Positions 17,166-26,170 are shown, counted from the first letter of the stretch. The stretch is DNA of 64,000 bases from Mycobacterium palustre (GCF_002101785.1 NZ_LQPJ01000124.1:62001-126000), one strand, 5' to 3'. Notes: generated from the sequence alone by a model not told the origin. Numbers and translations: made by a program.

Positions 17166-18278
17166 ATGAAAGCGCTCGTCATCGGCGGGAGCGGCGCAAC
17201 CGGCGTCCCGGTGCTGCAGGGACTTCTGCAACGGGGTCACGACGTGACCATGCTGCACCGCGGCGTGCACGAGCCGGCCGACCTGCCGGACGTTCCGCAC
17301 ATCCACGCCGACCCACACTTCGCCGAATCGATCACCGAGGCGGTGGGCGACCAGTCCTTCGACATCGTGCTGGCGATGTACGGGCGAGTCGCTGCGATCG
17401 CGGAGGTGTTCGCCGGACGGTGCGGGCAGCTGATCAGCATCGGCGGGGTGCCGGCCTACCGCGGTTGTCTGCAGCCCGAAACCGTCACGCCCTACGGCAT
17501 GGCGCTCAACGCGCGTGAGGATGGCCCGCTGGCCGACGGCACCGAACCGGTGCCGCGTTTCGCCAAGCTGATCCGGTCGGCCGAGCGCGCCGTCCTGGAT
17601 CGGGCGGCGTCCGGCGCGTTCCGCGGCACGGTGATCCGGTACCCCGCGATCTACGGCCCACGCAACCTGGTGCCCTGGGAATGGTCGGTGATGCGCCGTA
17701 TCCGTGACGGCAGGACCCGAATGATCCTGCCCGACAACGGTTTATGGATCATCTCCCGGGCCGCTGGGCGTAACGCCGCCGAGGTCGTGCTCGGCGCCGT
17801 CGACAACCCCGACGTCGCCAACGGCCAGGCCTACAACGCCGGCGACGACGACCAATACACCGTGCGTCAGTGGGCCGAGGCGATCGCTCAGATCATGGCC
17901 GGTGAGCTTGAATTCGTCGGCATTCCCGGCGAACTCGCGGGTTCGGCGCTGATCGAGCTGTTGCCGCCGACCGGGCGGCCGCACATCCTGCTGGACACCA
18001 ATAAGGCGAAGCGCGAGCTGGGCTACCGCGAGGTCATATCCGCTCGCGACGCGATGGTGGAGGCCGTAGAGTGGCTCGAGGCGCACCCGGTCACCAGCGA
18101 GGACTACCCGCTGTATCCGGCGAGGTTCGATTACCCGGCCGAGGACCGACTGATCGAGGCCTACATGCAGGCCGTCAGTTGGGTGCGAGACCAGGCCCCG
18201 GACGAGGCGCCGGACGTGCGTCACCCGATGCCCCATCCGAAGACCGTTGCCGTTGGCCGTGACCAGGACGGCCGCTGA
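17166..18278 (+). CDS. NAD-dependent epimerase/dehydratase family protein
   Basis: A 370-aa extended SDR. The GxxGxxG nucleotide motif is GGSGATG at residues 7-13, and an extended-SDR mid-segment RYPAIYGPRNL is visible. I do not find an obvious YxxxK pair, so catalysis may differ from classical epimerases. It heads a three-gene operon with a flavoprotein and a crotonase, 19 bp before the next start, and carries operator S6. A reductase or dehydratase role on a CoA- or terpene-like substrate is speculative. Confidence 0.86.
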   Translation: MKALVIGGSGATGVPVLQGLLQRGHDVTMLHRGVHEPADLPDVPHIHADPHFAESITEAVGDQSFDIVLAMYGRVAAIAEVFAGRCGQLISIGGVPAYRGCLQPETVTPYGMALNAREDGPLADGTEPVPRFAKLIRSAERAVLDRAASGAFRGTVIRYPAIYGPRNLVPWEWSVMRRIRDGRTRMILPDNGLWIISRAAGRNAAEVVLGAVDNPDVANGQAYNAGDDDQYTVRQWAEAIAQIMAGELEFVGIPGELAGSALIELLPPTGRPHILLDTNKAKRELGYREVISARDAMVEAVEWLEAHPVTSEDYPLYPARFDYPAEDRLIEAYMQAVSWVRDQAPDEAPDVRHPMPHPKTVAVGRDQDGR

Positions 18279-18297
18279 TTTCTTGCAGGAGGAACCC

Positions 18298-19332
18298 ATG
18301 ACGACCATGTGGCGTCGTTTTCAGGACATGGTCGGGATCGAGTACCCGATCATGCAGGACGGCATGGGCCCGTCGCCGACCACTTTGCTGGCCGCCGCGG
18401 TGTCAGCGGCCGGCGGGCTGGGCACCGTCAGCTGTCCTTCCATCGTGAACAGCTCAGAGCAGTTCCTCCGCGAGGGATTCCGCGCGGCGATCGAGCACGT
18501 GGCGTCCAGCACGGACCGTCCGTTTGCCGTCAACGTCCCGGTCGGCCGGACGGCCAGCGGCGAGCTCCTGCTGGTCAGCCGCATCTGCATCGACGAGGCC
18601 ATCGCGGTCAAACGCGACGGCGGACGGACCGGCGACCAGCTGAGGGCCATCGTCACCTCGGCCGGCTTCGCCGGTGAGTTCGGCGCAGCCATCCGGGAAT
18701 CCGGCCTGGTGCACATGGCCAAGGTCGGGTCGGTCCGGCACGCGCTCAAGGCCGCCGAGAGTGGTGCCAACGTCATCATCGCTTCGGGCTACGAAATGGG
18801 CGGGCACACGCACGCCAAAGGGGTGCACACCATGGTGCTGGCCCCGCAGGTGATCGACGCGCTTGACATCCCCGTCGTGGTATCCGGCGGGATCTGCGAC
18901 GGCCGCGGGCTGGCCGCCGTGCTGGCGATGGGTGGCGCCGCCGCCGCAATGGGCACCCGGTTCATCGCCACCCAGGAGCACCAGTGGCACGCGGCGTACA
19001 AACAGCGCATCGTCGACGCGAAGGAGTGGGAGGATGTCGTTTACGGCGGCATCTACGCCCCGATCCGTGGCCTGCGCAACAAGGGTTTGGAGCTCATGGA
19101 GGACGTGCGAAAGACCATGTCTCCCGAGGACTTTCAGGTGTGGGAGGAAGAGCAGATCCGCAAGGCCCAGCGCGAGGGCGACGTGGTCGACGGCCTGATG
19201 GTGGCCGGTCAGGTGTCCGCGGCCATACACGACATCCCGACGGTCGCCGACCTGGTCGGGCGGATCGTGACCCAGGCGCGCGGACTGTTGGGCGAGGCAG
19301 GGGTGGCGCTGGGAGAACCTGCATGCCGGTAA
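18298..19332 (+). CDS. Nitronate monooxygenase-like FMN enzyme
   Basis: A 344-aa TIM-barrel flavoprotein of the nitronate monooxygenase/2-nitropropane dioxygenase family. YPIMQDGMG opens the barrel, GYEMGGHTH matches the EAGGH catalytic-His segment, and VSGGICDGRGLAAVLAMGG is the phosphate-binding part for FMN. ATG follows AGGAGGA. Family members in lipid clusters often act on enoyl or keto intermediates rather than nitro compounds, so the annotation is structural. It overlaps the crotonase by 10 bp. Confidence 0.88.
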   Translation: MTTMWRRFQDMVGIEYPIMQDGMGPSPTTLLAAAVSAAGGLGTVSCPSIVNSSEQFLREGFRAAIEHVASSTDRPFAVNVPVGRTASGELLLVSRICIDEAIAVKRDGGRTGDQLRAIVTSAGFAGEFGAAIRESGLVHMAKVGSVRHALKAAESGANVIIASGYEMGGHTHAKGVHTMVLAPQVIDALDIPVVVSGGICDGRGLAAVLAMGGAAAAMGTRFIATQEHQWHAAYKQRIVDAKEWEDVVYGGIYAPIRGLRNKGLELMEDVRKTMSPEDFQVWEEEQIRKAQREGDVVDGLMVAGQVSAAIHDIPTVADLVGRIVTQARGLLGEAGVALGEPACR

Positions 19333-20120
19333 CCGAGACCGTCCACGACAGCGGTCGACTGGCGGGTGTCGCGGAACTGGTCGTTGAAAGCCCGCCCGTC
19401 AACGCCTATTCGATCGGCGACCTGGCCCAGCTGACCGAACTGTTGCGCAGCTACGAGCGTCGCGAAGAAGTCCGGGCCGTGGTGTTGCGAGCGCAGGGCA
19501 AGGGGTTTTGCGGCGGCGGTGACGTCAAAGAGGTGCAGAGCCTACCGGGATTCGACGGCATCCTCGGTCAGGCTCGAGGGTCCCAGGACACCAGCGTGGC
19601 CATTGCCGAGTGCGCGGTTCCGGTCATCGGCTGCATACACGGCTACTGCGTCGGCCTGGGGGTGCTGCTGGCCGGCACCTGCGATGTGCTGATCGGTTCC
19701 CGGGGAACACGATTCGTGCTCGCCGAGGCGGACAACGGCGCTACGACCGGCGCGGTGCAGGCGCTGGGCCTGCTGCCGGAACGCCGGCTGCGTTCGGCGA
19801 TGTTCACCTGCGAGCCGTTCGACATCGCCGAGTTGCACAGTTATGGCAGCGTGTACCACGTGGAAGCGACGGTCGAGGCCGCGCTGGCCAGAACCTACGA
19901 GGTCGCGGCGACGATCGCGGCCAAAGCGCCCCGGGTGATCAGGGCCCTCAAGTTGACGCTCAACAACACCGCGGGCCGTGACTTGCGCCGGCTGTATCGG
20001 CAAGAACTGAGCTACACCTTCGAGCTGAATATGCTCGGTGACAGCAGCAAAGCCCGCCAGACCTTTCTGGACGGCACCCGCGACAGCTATATGAGCGACA
20101 CCTCCGCGTCGTCCTCGTGA
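19323..20120 (+). CDS. Enoyl-CoA hydratase/isomerase family protein, divergent
   Basis: A 265-aa crotonase-fold protein. The first oxyanion segment is RAQGKGFCGGGDVKE (about 56-70) and the second is IHGYCVGLGVLLAGTCD. Glu135 in LAEADNG may match one catalytic Glu, but the second Glu of hydratases is not evident in ATTGAVQALG, so it may be an isomerase, hydrolase or other crotonase. The ATG overlaps the upstream stop by 10 bp, so it is coupled to the nitronate-monooxygenase-like gene. Confidence 0.87.
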   Translation: MPVTETVHDSGRLAGVAELVVESPPVNAYSIGDLAQLTELLRSYERREEVRAVVLRAQGKGFCGGGDVKEVQSLPGFDGILGQARGSQDTSVAIAECAVPVIGCIHGYCVGLGVLLAGTCDVLIGSRGTRFVLAEADNGATTGAVQALGLLPERRLRSAMFTCEPFDIAELHSYGSVYHVEATVEAALARTYEVAATIAAKAPRVIRALKLTLNNTAGRDLRRLYRQELSYTFELNMLGDSSKARQTFLDGTRDSYMSDTSASSS

Positions 20121-20138
20121 TCGCGCTGGCGGTCGGAG

Positions 20139-20945
20139 TCAGTTCCCGTCGCCCATCATGCGGCCGACCAACGGCAACCACATTCGCCGCGGGGCGTGGC
20201 TACCCACCCAGGCGAAGGCGCGAACGCTTCGGCGCGGGATGACGACGCGTTTGCTCTGTGCGAGCGCCCGTAACCCGGCCTCGGCGATCTCGGCAGGCTC
20301 GGCCATCAACGCGCTCGGGGTGCGGCTCTCGGTGCCGAGCATCCCCGCCACCTCGGAGAACTCGGTTCGCACGCCGCCGGGACACAACCCGGTGACCGTC
20401 ACCCCGTGGCGCCCGAGCTCCCAGTGCAGCGCTTCGGCCAGCGAGGTCACCGCCGCCTTTGTCGCGGCGTACGCCCCGAAGTTCGGCATCGGCTGGTTGC
20501 CCGCCATCGATGAGACCAGCAGAATCGCCCCTTCACCCCGCGCCACCATCGCGGGAGCGAGCGCCCGGGTGAGCAGGAAGGTTCCCTCGACGTTGGTGCG
20601 GATCAGCTCCTGGATCCGCCCGGGGTCGGCGTCGATGAACGGTCCGCCCATCCCGAACCCGGCGCATGCCAGCAGCACGTCGATCTCCAAACCGGACTGC
20701 GCCAGGTCCGCGAGCAGTCCGGCGCGGCCGTCGGGATCGCTGACATCGGCGGCGATCACCTCGATGCGCCGCCGGCCGCCGGCGGACAGCTCGCGGGCAT
20801 ACGCCGTCAGCCGATCACGCCGCCGCGCCACCAAGATGGCGTCATGGCCGCGCGCAATCAGGCCGCGCGCCAGTTCCGCGCCGATGCCTGAGGACGCGCC
20901 GGTGATCAGCGCCGCCGCGCCGCTTCGGGGAGATGGGATCGCCAT
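20139..20945 (-). CDS. Short-chain dehydrogenase/reductase
   Basis: A 268-aa SDR, last of the five-gene LuxC/LuxE operon. Cofactor motif TGASSGIG near residue 16, a RRRDRL segment after beta-2 suggesting NADP preference, and catalytic Tyr/Lys in FGAYAATKAAV. The ATG at 20945 is 8 bp after the kinase stop; the longer frame runs into the kinase gene and is ignored. It could reduce an aldehyde or ketone produced by the operon. Confidence 0.92.
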   Translation of the reverse strand: MAIPSPRSGAAALITGASSGIGAELARGLIARGHDAILVARRRDRLTAYARELSAGGRRRIEVIAADVSDPDGRAGLLADLAQSGLEIDVLLACAGFGMGGPFIDADPGRIQELIRTNVEGTFLLTRALAPAMVARGEGAILLVSSMAGNQPMPNFGAYAATKAAVTSLAEALHWELGRHGVTVTGLCPGGVRTEFSEVAGMLGTESRTPSALMAEPAEIAEAGLRALAQSKRVVIPRRSVRAFAWVGSHAPRRMWLPLVGRMMGDGN

Positions 20946-20953
20946 CGTCTCGC

Positions 20954-22033
20954 TCAGCTCAGTAGCAGCGCGTCCGCGCCGGTGTCCGCGACGATCGATG
21001 CCGAATTGGTGAACATCTGCGCCCACATCTGATCACCCCGCTCGGTCTGCTGCAGCGTCATCGACACCGCGATCGTCAGTAGGAACGGATACAGCGAGCT
21101 CACCCGGTAGCTGTCTTGGCACTGGGCGAAGGAAAAGTCGTCGACACCGGCCGCCCGCAGTCCGTCGTGATACAGGTGCAGCAGGCGGTCCTGGTGCGCG
21201 CGGCGCTCGTCGACGCCCAGGCACGACCCCAGGTAGATCGCCACGTCAAGCAGAGGTGGCCCGAGCCGGGCGCCCTGCCAATCGATCACTAAGACCGGTG
21301 GCGCTCCGCCGAGTCGGGCGAACATCATGTTGTCCAGCCGGTAGTCGCCGTGGGCTATCACGAACGGCGGACCCCACAGCCGCCGTGCACTGCCGGCCGC
21401 GGCGGGAGCCAGCCGCTTGGCCAACTCCAGATGAGTGGGGTCGACCCGGTTGTGGAATCGAGCGACGAACGCCTCGATCAAGGGTTCGACGGCGGCGAAC
21501 AACAATTCGGTGCGCGCGAGGCCGGCCCACGGCAGCTCGGCCAGGCCCGGGTCATTCCAGATCGGTGCCTGCAGCCCGGGCAGCGCTCCGATTGCCAGTT
21601 CGGCCTGTGTCAGGGTTCCGCCGCCGACCATGTCGCCGACGTCCGAGGTCGCCTGCAGATCTTCGAGCACCAGCGTGAACCGCCCGCTGTCCGGCTCGAC
21701 GTCGCCCCAGTAGATGGCAGGTATCGCGGCACTGAGTCTGGGCGCAACCTGCTGATAGAAGCGAACCTCGGATTCGTAGATGCCCATCGCCGCACCCATC
21801 TGCCGCGAACTGGCATCTGCCGAGGGCAGTTTCACGATCAGCGAGGCCGGACCGGCGGCGCCACCGGCGTACCCCAACTGTGCGCGAGCAACGAACCCAG
21901 CCTGCCCCGTACCGATCACCCGGGCATCGACCGAGCCCACCGCGTCCTGCGCTCCGAGGGCGCCGCTGGTGCGCAACACCTGTGTGAACCATTGCGGCGT
22001 CAGCTCGTCGGTCGTGTCGACGATATGTGTCAT
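20954..22033 (-). CDS. Phosphotransferase (aminoglycoside-phosphotransferase-like kinase)
   Basis: A 359-aa kinase-like protein. The catalytic loop HGDYRLDN and the metal-binding motif DWQG (VLVIDWQGARLGPPLLDVA) are intact. The ligand pocket region is large and hydrophobic, closer to ecdysteroid/choline-kinase-like members than to resistance enzymes. Its ATG overlaps the LuxC stop by 4 bp, so it is an integral member of the LuxC/LuxE operon. A hydroxyl-lipid or small-alcohol substrate is inferred; antibiotic resistance is unlikely here. Confidence 0.87.
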   Translation of the reverse strand: MTHIVDTTDELTPQWFTQVLRTSGALGAQDAVGSVDARVIGTGQAGFVARAQLGYAGGAAGPASLIVKLPSADASSRQMGAAMGIYESEVRFYQQVAPRLSAAIPAIYWGDVEPDSGRFTLVLEDLQATSDVGDMVGGGTLTQAELAIGALPGLQAPIWNDPGLAELPWAGLARTELLFAAVEPLIEAFVARFHNRVDPTHLELAKRLAPAAAGSARRLWGPPFVIAHGDYRLDNMMFARLGGAPPVLVIDWQGARLGPPLLDVAIYLGSCLGVDERRAHQDRLLHLYHDGLRAAGVDDFSFAQCQDSYRVSSLYPFLLTIAVSMTLQQTERGDQMWAQMFTNSASIVADTGADALLLS

Positions 22034-23523
22034 CGGACTTCCTTACTGTCGGCGCCGGCCCACAGGGGTCGAACGACGTCGGGTTCGCACCGCTCGTCGA
22101 CGATCCACTTCACCATTCGACGCATCGGCTCGATTCCGTCTTGTGGCAGCGACACGCTCGGGTCGGCCGCGTACCCCAGCGACACCAGGCGCTGAGCTCC
22201 GTGCAACGGAAGTTGCTCCCGCAGCTGAGCTTTGAGCGACTCGGGATAGATGCCAACGGTCTGGGTGTACGCGTTGATCCCGCGGATCGCGTCTGCCGGA
22301 TCGTCGATGGGCACGATGTTGGCGACCCGGCCCGACAGCCGTCCCGAAAAATCGACCGGCTCGTCGAGCTGCGACACGATGACGGCCCCCTTGCCGCCCC
22401 GGCCGCCGATGACCCGGTACCAGTCGGGGCTGGACCGCAGCGCGTCGATCTCGGCGACGAGTTCTGGATCCGACCATTTCGCAGGCGTGCTGAGGTGCTC
22501 CGGCAACCGCTGCAGTTGTGCATAGATCGCCTCACCGAGCCGGTTGGCAAGCTCGAGCCCGTCGGGATCGGTGCCACTGGCCACGTAGACAACGCGCGCG
22601 TTGACGCACCCGAGCTGGTTGAGGGCACCGATGTCGGTGGCCGTACGCAACGCGACATCGACGAACGCCTCCTCGGACGCGAAAGCCTGCGGCCCGATGA
22701 TCGTCGCGCTGCGTTTCGGATCGAGCGAGATCAGCTCGAGCCCCGGCTGGACATAGCGGAGCACATGGGTGATCGAGGCGAGCCCGCCCCAGGCGATGAT
22801 CTTCTCAACGCCGGCGGGCTGGAAGAGCCGCTCCTCGAACCCGGTATCCCCACCCTTCCAGTACGCGACGGACAAATGACGGGTGATCGGGTGCGCCGGG
22901 TCGAGCTCGCGCATCGTGCGGGCGATCGCAAGCGCGGTCAGCGGATCGTTGGACGGGGTTTTGATGATCGCGTCCGAGCGCCCGACCGCGTTGCGGATGA
23001 TGCTCAGCGCCGCGATCAGTGGGCTGTTGCCGGCGATGATGTGTACGGTGCGGGCGCCGAACGCCCGCACCGACGCCGTCCGGCCGTCGGCCATCACCCG
23101 AGGGACCCAGCCCTCGAGGTAGGGGATCCCGACTGTGGTCTCGGCAAGTTCGCTCACCGCGGCGGCGCTGAACAGAGCCGGCAGCTGTTCGAACGATGAG
23201 CGGACCAGCGGAGGGGTCATGTCGGAGAACTGCGCGGAGAGCTCCAGCGCCTCTTGCATGTGGGCATTACGGGGCAGCGTCAGCGCGTCACCGAGGGCCG
23301 CCAGGTAGGCGACGATCTCGCTGAACGGCAGGTCCTGAACCTCGCGCAGTCGGCTGGGGTCCGACAGCTCCAAAGAACCCAGCAGGCGATGCGGGTCCGG
23401 TGCGCGAAAGGTGGCGGTGCCGCTGCGGCCGCCGAACGTTACGAGGTCGTCGTCGATCAACTGCCCGCGGATGATCGCGGGTGCGGCGAATCCGGTCATG
23501 GTGTTGTTCATGGTGTTGTTCAT
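22030..23523 (-). CDS. LuxC-like acyl-CoA reductase
   Basis: A 497-aa member of the LuxC acyl-CoA/acyl-enzyme reductase family, related to aldehyde dehydrogenases. The nucleophile candidate is Cys306 in ALNQLGCVNARVVY, and a nucleotide-contact region HIIAGNSPL lies at about 161-169. LuxC reduces an activated fatty acyl group to an aldehyde with NADPH. The gene overlaps both neighbours by 4 bp. Its first codons are two tandem 12-bp units giving ATGs at 23523, 23511 and 23499; the first, overlapping the LuxE stop, is used here. LuxC plus LuxE outside luminous bacteria is unusual. Confidence 0.88.
   Translation of the reverse strand: MNNTMNNTMTGFAAPAIIRGQLIDDDLVTFGGRSGTATFRAPDPHRLLGSLELSDPSRLREVQDLPFSEIVAYLAALGDALTLPRNAHMQEALELSAQFSDMTPPLVRSSFEQLPALFSAAAVSELAETTVGIPYLEGWVPRVMADGRTASVRAFGARTVHIIAGNSPLIAALSIIRNAVGRSDAIIKTPSNDPLTALAIARTMRELDPAHPITRHLSVAYWKGGDTGFEERLFQPAGVEKIIAWGGLASITHVLRYVQPGLELISLDPKRSATIIGPQAFASEEAFVDVALRTATDIGALNQLGCVNARVVYVASGTDPDGLELANRLGEAIYAQLQRLPEHLSTPAKWSDPELVAEIDALRSSPDWYRVIGGRGGKGAVIVSQLDEPVDFSGRLSGRVANIVPIDDPADAIRGINAYTQTVGIYPESLKAQLREQLPLHGAQRLVSLGYAADPSVSLPQDGIEPMRRMVKWIVDERCEPDVVRPLWAGADSKEVR
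23497..23523 (-). repeat. Two tandem 12-bp units at the LuxC start
   Basis: ATGAACAACACC occurs twice in tandem, followed by a third ATG, so the protein begins with repeated Met-Asn-Asn-Thr. It creates three in-frame starts 12 bp apart next to the LuxE stop. Confidence 0.85.
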
Positions 23524-24950
23524 GGGTGGACGGTCACGAGTTCGCCGGTGAGAAATTCCAGCGCCGCGCGGTGCGCGTCCTCAGCGGCCACGCAGGTGAT
23601 TTTGTCGTCTCCGTTGTGTTTGTCGCTGTAGCGCTCGATGGTCGGCGCGGCGTGGGCGGTGGTCCGCCCACATCCGCATGGCTCGAAGCTGAGGGTGAAC
23701 TCGTCGCCACTGACGAAACCGCCCCAGTAGGTGGCGGCGAGCAGATCGAATACCGCCATCCGCCCGGTGTGCTCGCCGGTCCGCGGGAACGGCGCTCCGT
23801 CGACAGGATCGAGGACAAACGGGATGATCCACGGTTCGAAGTGGTAGCGGCCGCGTTCGCACATCTTGTTGAGCGCGGTGATCTCCGACATCACGTAGCT
23901 GTGCTGGATGTGTTCCACGCCGGAGAACCGCCGGACCGTCTCCTCCCAGTCATCTGGGACGACCTGGCCCTTGGCGCCACCGCCCGTGGTGATGAGCGAA
24001 TCGGAGGCGAACACGTTCTCCAGGCCGGCGTCGAGTCCGGCCTTGGAGATGTTGTACAGCACGTTCCAGGTGGCCAGCATCCAGATCCGGCGTCCGCGCA
24101 TATCCCGGCTGATCTCGTTGATGAATTTCGGCAGCGATTCCGCCATCTCGCGCTGCTCGCGTTCGAACTCCTCCCGCCGCGCCCGCAACGCGGGGCTGAT
24201 CTCGAGCTTGGCGAGCTCGCCGCGGGCCGCGGCGGCGCGTACCCGTCCGGCGAGATAGGCCGCGTCCGAGCTCATCCGCCCCGGGCGCAGCGCATGCAGT
24301 CGGTCCTCCGAACCGAGCAGGTGGGGAAGGGCCATGCCGGGAAAGCGGGTGATCGCGCTGCGGCCCGAGCGCCACAGCGGCCAGATCAGCTCGAACCATT
24401 CGCCGTCGTGGCGGCCCCCCACGCCGAGCGGGTCACTGTATTGGAACAGTCCGCACCGCGACGCCCGGCCCATCTGATCCCACTCGTGTGTCGAGCGCGG
24501 CAGAAACGACATCGTCCCCGTGGTGCCCGAGGAGTGCACGGCCCGCAGGGGCGTGGCCGCCTCCAGTGTGTCGAGCCAGGCATCAATCGTCTCGCACTCG
24601 GAGACGTCGACGCTGGCGAGGTCGATCGTGGTCAGCCGATCAAGCCAGCGGGTGAGTTCGGTGAACCGACTCCGCACCAGCAGCGCGGCCGGGTAGGACT
24701 TGTACACCGTATGCTGGAACAGCAGCGGGACAACGTCATTGAGCTGACCGACCGCGTCGACCTCGGCTTCGTCGGCGAGCCGGGTGAGCGTCGCAACGGT
24801 GTGACGGAGCTGGCCGAAGCGCAGCTGCAGTGCCTCCAGCTGCAGAGCAGCGAGCTCGTCGACCGGCACATGCTGCATCGCGTGCCATGAATGGCCGAAG
24901 AACTCGGCCGGGGCGTTGGCGAACTGCCGGGCGTCCGCCGCGACGGTCAC
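23520..24950 (-). CDS. LuxE-like acyl-protein synthetase (ANL superfamily)
   Basis: A 476-aa adenylate-forming protein of the LuxE/PaaK-like group. The ATP-phosphate loop is HSSGTTGTMSFLPRS, and the C-terminal part has EPCGCGRTT and a cysteine near 453 (DKITCVAAED). In lux systems LuxE activates a fatty acid as AMP ester, holds it on a C-terminal cysteine and hands it to LuxC. It starts with GTG overlapping the stop of the LLM gene and its stop overlaps the LuxC start, so LuxE and LuxC are coupled. It is about 100 residues longer than Vibrio LuxE, mostly at the N-terminus. A CoA ligase role is the alternative. Confidence 0.83.
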   Translation of the reverse strand: MTVAADARQFANAPAEFFGHSWHAMQHVPVDELAALQLEALQLRFGQLRHTVATLTRLADEAEVDAVGQLNDVVPLLFQHTVYKSYPAALLVRSRFTELTRWLDRLTTIDLASVDVSECETIDAWLDTLEAATPLRAVHSSGTTGTMSFLPRSTHEWDQMGRASRCGLFQYSDPLGVGGRHDGEWFELIWPLWRSGRSAITRFPGMALPHLLGSEDRLHALRPGRMSSDAAYLAGRVRAAAARGELAKLEISPALRARREEFEREQREMAESLPKFINEISRDMRGRRIWMLATWNVLYNISKAGLDAGLENVFASDSLITTGGGAKGQVVPDDWEETVRRFSGVEHIQHSYVMSEITALNKMCERGRYHFEPWIIPFVLDPVDGAPFPRTGEHTGRMAVFDLLAATYWGGFVSGDEFTLSFEPCGCGRTTAHAAPTIERYSDKHNGDDKITCVAAEDAHRAALEFLTGELVTVHP

Positions 24951-26119
24951 GACGCGTCAGCCCGAGAGCTTGCCGCGACCGATGTCGTCGCTTGTGGTCG
25001 CTCCCGCCATGCCGCGAGCAGCGCCGCGTTCTGCCGGGGAGTGGACCCGTATGTGGTGACCTCGTCGGCGCCGGCGTCGATGAAACGCTGCAGCGACGTT
25101 ACGCACTCGGAGACGGTGCCGACCGCGCTGCAGTCGGTGATCCAGCTCCACGGCAGCACCGATGCCGGCCCCAGCATCTCGTGCCGGTGGAACGTCAGGT
25201 CCGCGGCGCGGTTGAGGTTGTGGAACTGCTCGTGGTTGCGCATGCGGTTGACGGTCTCCAGATCCCAGTGGTTCGCGGTGGCCAGGACGTCGCCGTACAG
25301 CGGGTATTGGAGATAGGTCACCAGTCGCCCGGCCGATATGGACTTGGTCTCGATCTCGTCCATGTCTGGGGCGGTCACGACCGGGGCCACGATGCGGATT
25401 TCTGCGGGGTCGCGACCAATCCGCTCGCAAGCCGTCCGGATGCGCTGGACCGCGTCGGCGACGGCGTCGGGGGTCAGCATGGGCGGCAGGATCACCCCGT
25501 CGAACGCCTCGGCCGCCGCCGCCGCACCGCGTTCGTGGCAGAAGCCCGCGATCCAGATCGGCGGTTGCGGTCCCTGATAGGTCTCGGCGAAAGCCAACGC
25601 GGTGAACGAACCGAGTTGACCGGTGTAGGACACCGACTCGCCGGCCCACAGCCGGCGGGTGATCTTCGCGCTTTCCACCATTGCCTTGGTCGTGGTCACC
25701 GGGATACCCATGCCGCGGAACGCACCGGCCTCACCGCGGCCGAGCCCGAGCACGAAACGCGGACCGAAACACGAGTGCATCGTGGCGCCGAGTGCGGCCG
25801 GCATCCAGGGATGTCGCGTGGTCGGCACGATGATCCCGGTGACCAGCTCGAGGCGGGTCGTCAGCGCACCGATGCCCGCGAGGATGACGTCGGCTTCCTT
25901 CAGATCCCATCGTTCGGAGATGAAGACGCGTCGAAAGCCGATCTGCTCGGCGTCGACCCCATCCTGGATGCCCTGAGCCGGGGTCCGGCCTTCGGTCTCG
26001 CGCTCGAACTTGCTTCCATCCGAACTCACCGCGCCGGCGATGATGAAGGCGCTGAAATCGTCTGTCACAGGCGGGAGTTCGACGCTGCCGAGCTGTCCCT
26101 TATCTGCGGTAACGGTCAT
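24947..26119 (-). CDS. LLM-class (F420-type) oxidoreductase
   Basis: A 390-aa luciferase-like monooxygenase-fold protein. Segments EQIGFRRVFISERWD, GIGALTTRLELVTGI and FGPRFVLGLGRGE are typical of the F420-dependent branch of the family. It is the first gene of the five-gene operon, and a paralog lies at 44141-45241. F420-dependent members transfer hydride to ketones, enones or aldehydes; a monooxygenase role is possible but less likely given the sequence class. It shares a 72-87 bp divergent promoter region with the TetR gene. Confidence 0.87.
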   Translation of the reverse strand: MTVTADKGQLGSVELPPVTDDFSAFIIAGAVSSDGSKFERETEGRTPAQGIQDGVDAEQIGFRRVFISERWDLKEADVILAGIGALTTRLELVTGIIVPTTRHPWMPAALGATMHSCFGPRFVLGLGRGEAGAFRGMGIPVTTTKAMVESAKITRRLWAGESVSYTGQLGSFTALAFAETYQGPQPPIWIAGFCHERGAAAAAEAFDGVILPPMLTPDAVADAVQRIRTACERIGRDPAEIRIVAPVVTAPDMDEIETKSISAGRLVTYLQYPLYGDVLATANHWDLETVNRMRNHEQFHNLNRAADLTFHRHEMLGPASVLPWSWITDCSAVGTVSECVTSLQRFIDAGADEVTTYGSTPRQNAALLAAWRERPQATTSVAASSRADAS

Positions 26120-26153
26120 CGGTCCGGACTCCTCGCTGAGTATTGAACGTATT

Positions 26154-26170
26154 TCCGTACCTCGTACGGA
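26154..26170. promoter_or_regulatory. Palindrome P1 (candidate TetR operator)
   Basis: TCCGTAC-CTC-GTACGGA is a perfect 7-3-7 inverted repeat 34 bp upstream of the LLM start. Together with P2 (centre-to-centre 30 bp, about three helical turns) it suggests cooperative binding by the divergent TetR protein. Confidence 0.8.

Noticed and set aside
23481..24890. 469-aa plus-strand frame opposite the LuxE-like gene
   Set aside because: It has no motif, and the LuxE-like frame is supported by overlaps with its neighbours.
20139..26119. A true bioluminescence (lux) operon
   Set aside because: The LLM gene is of the F420 type and there is no luxA/luxB pair or luxD; only the LuxC/LuxE chemistry is shared.
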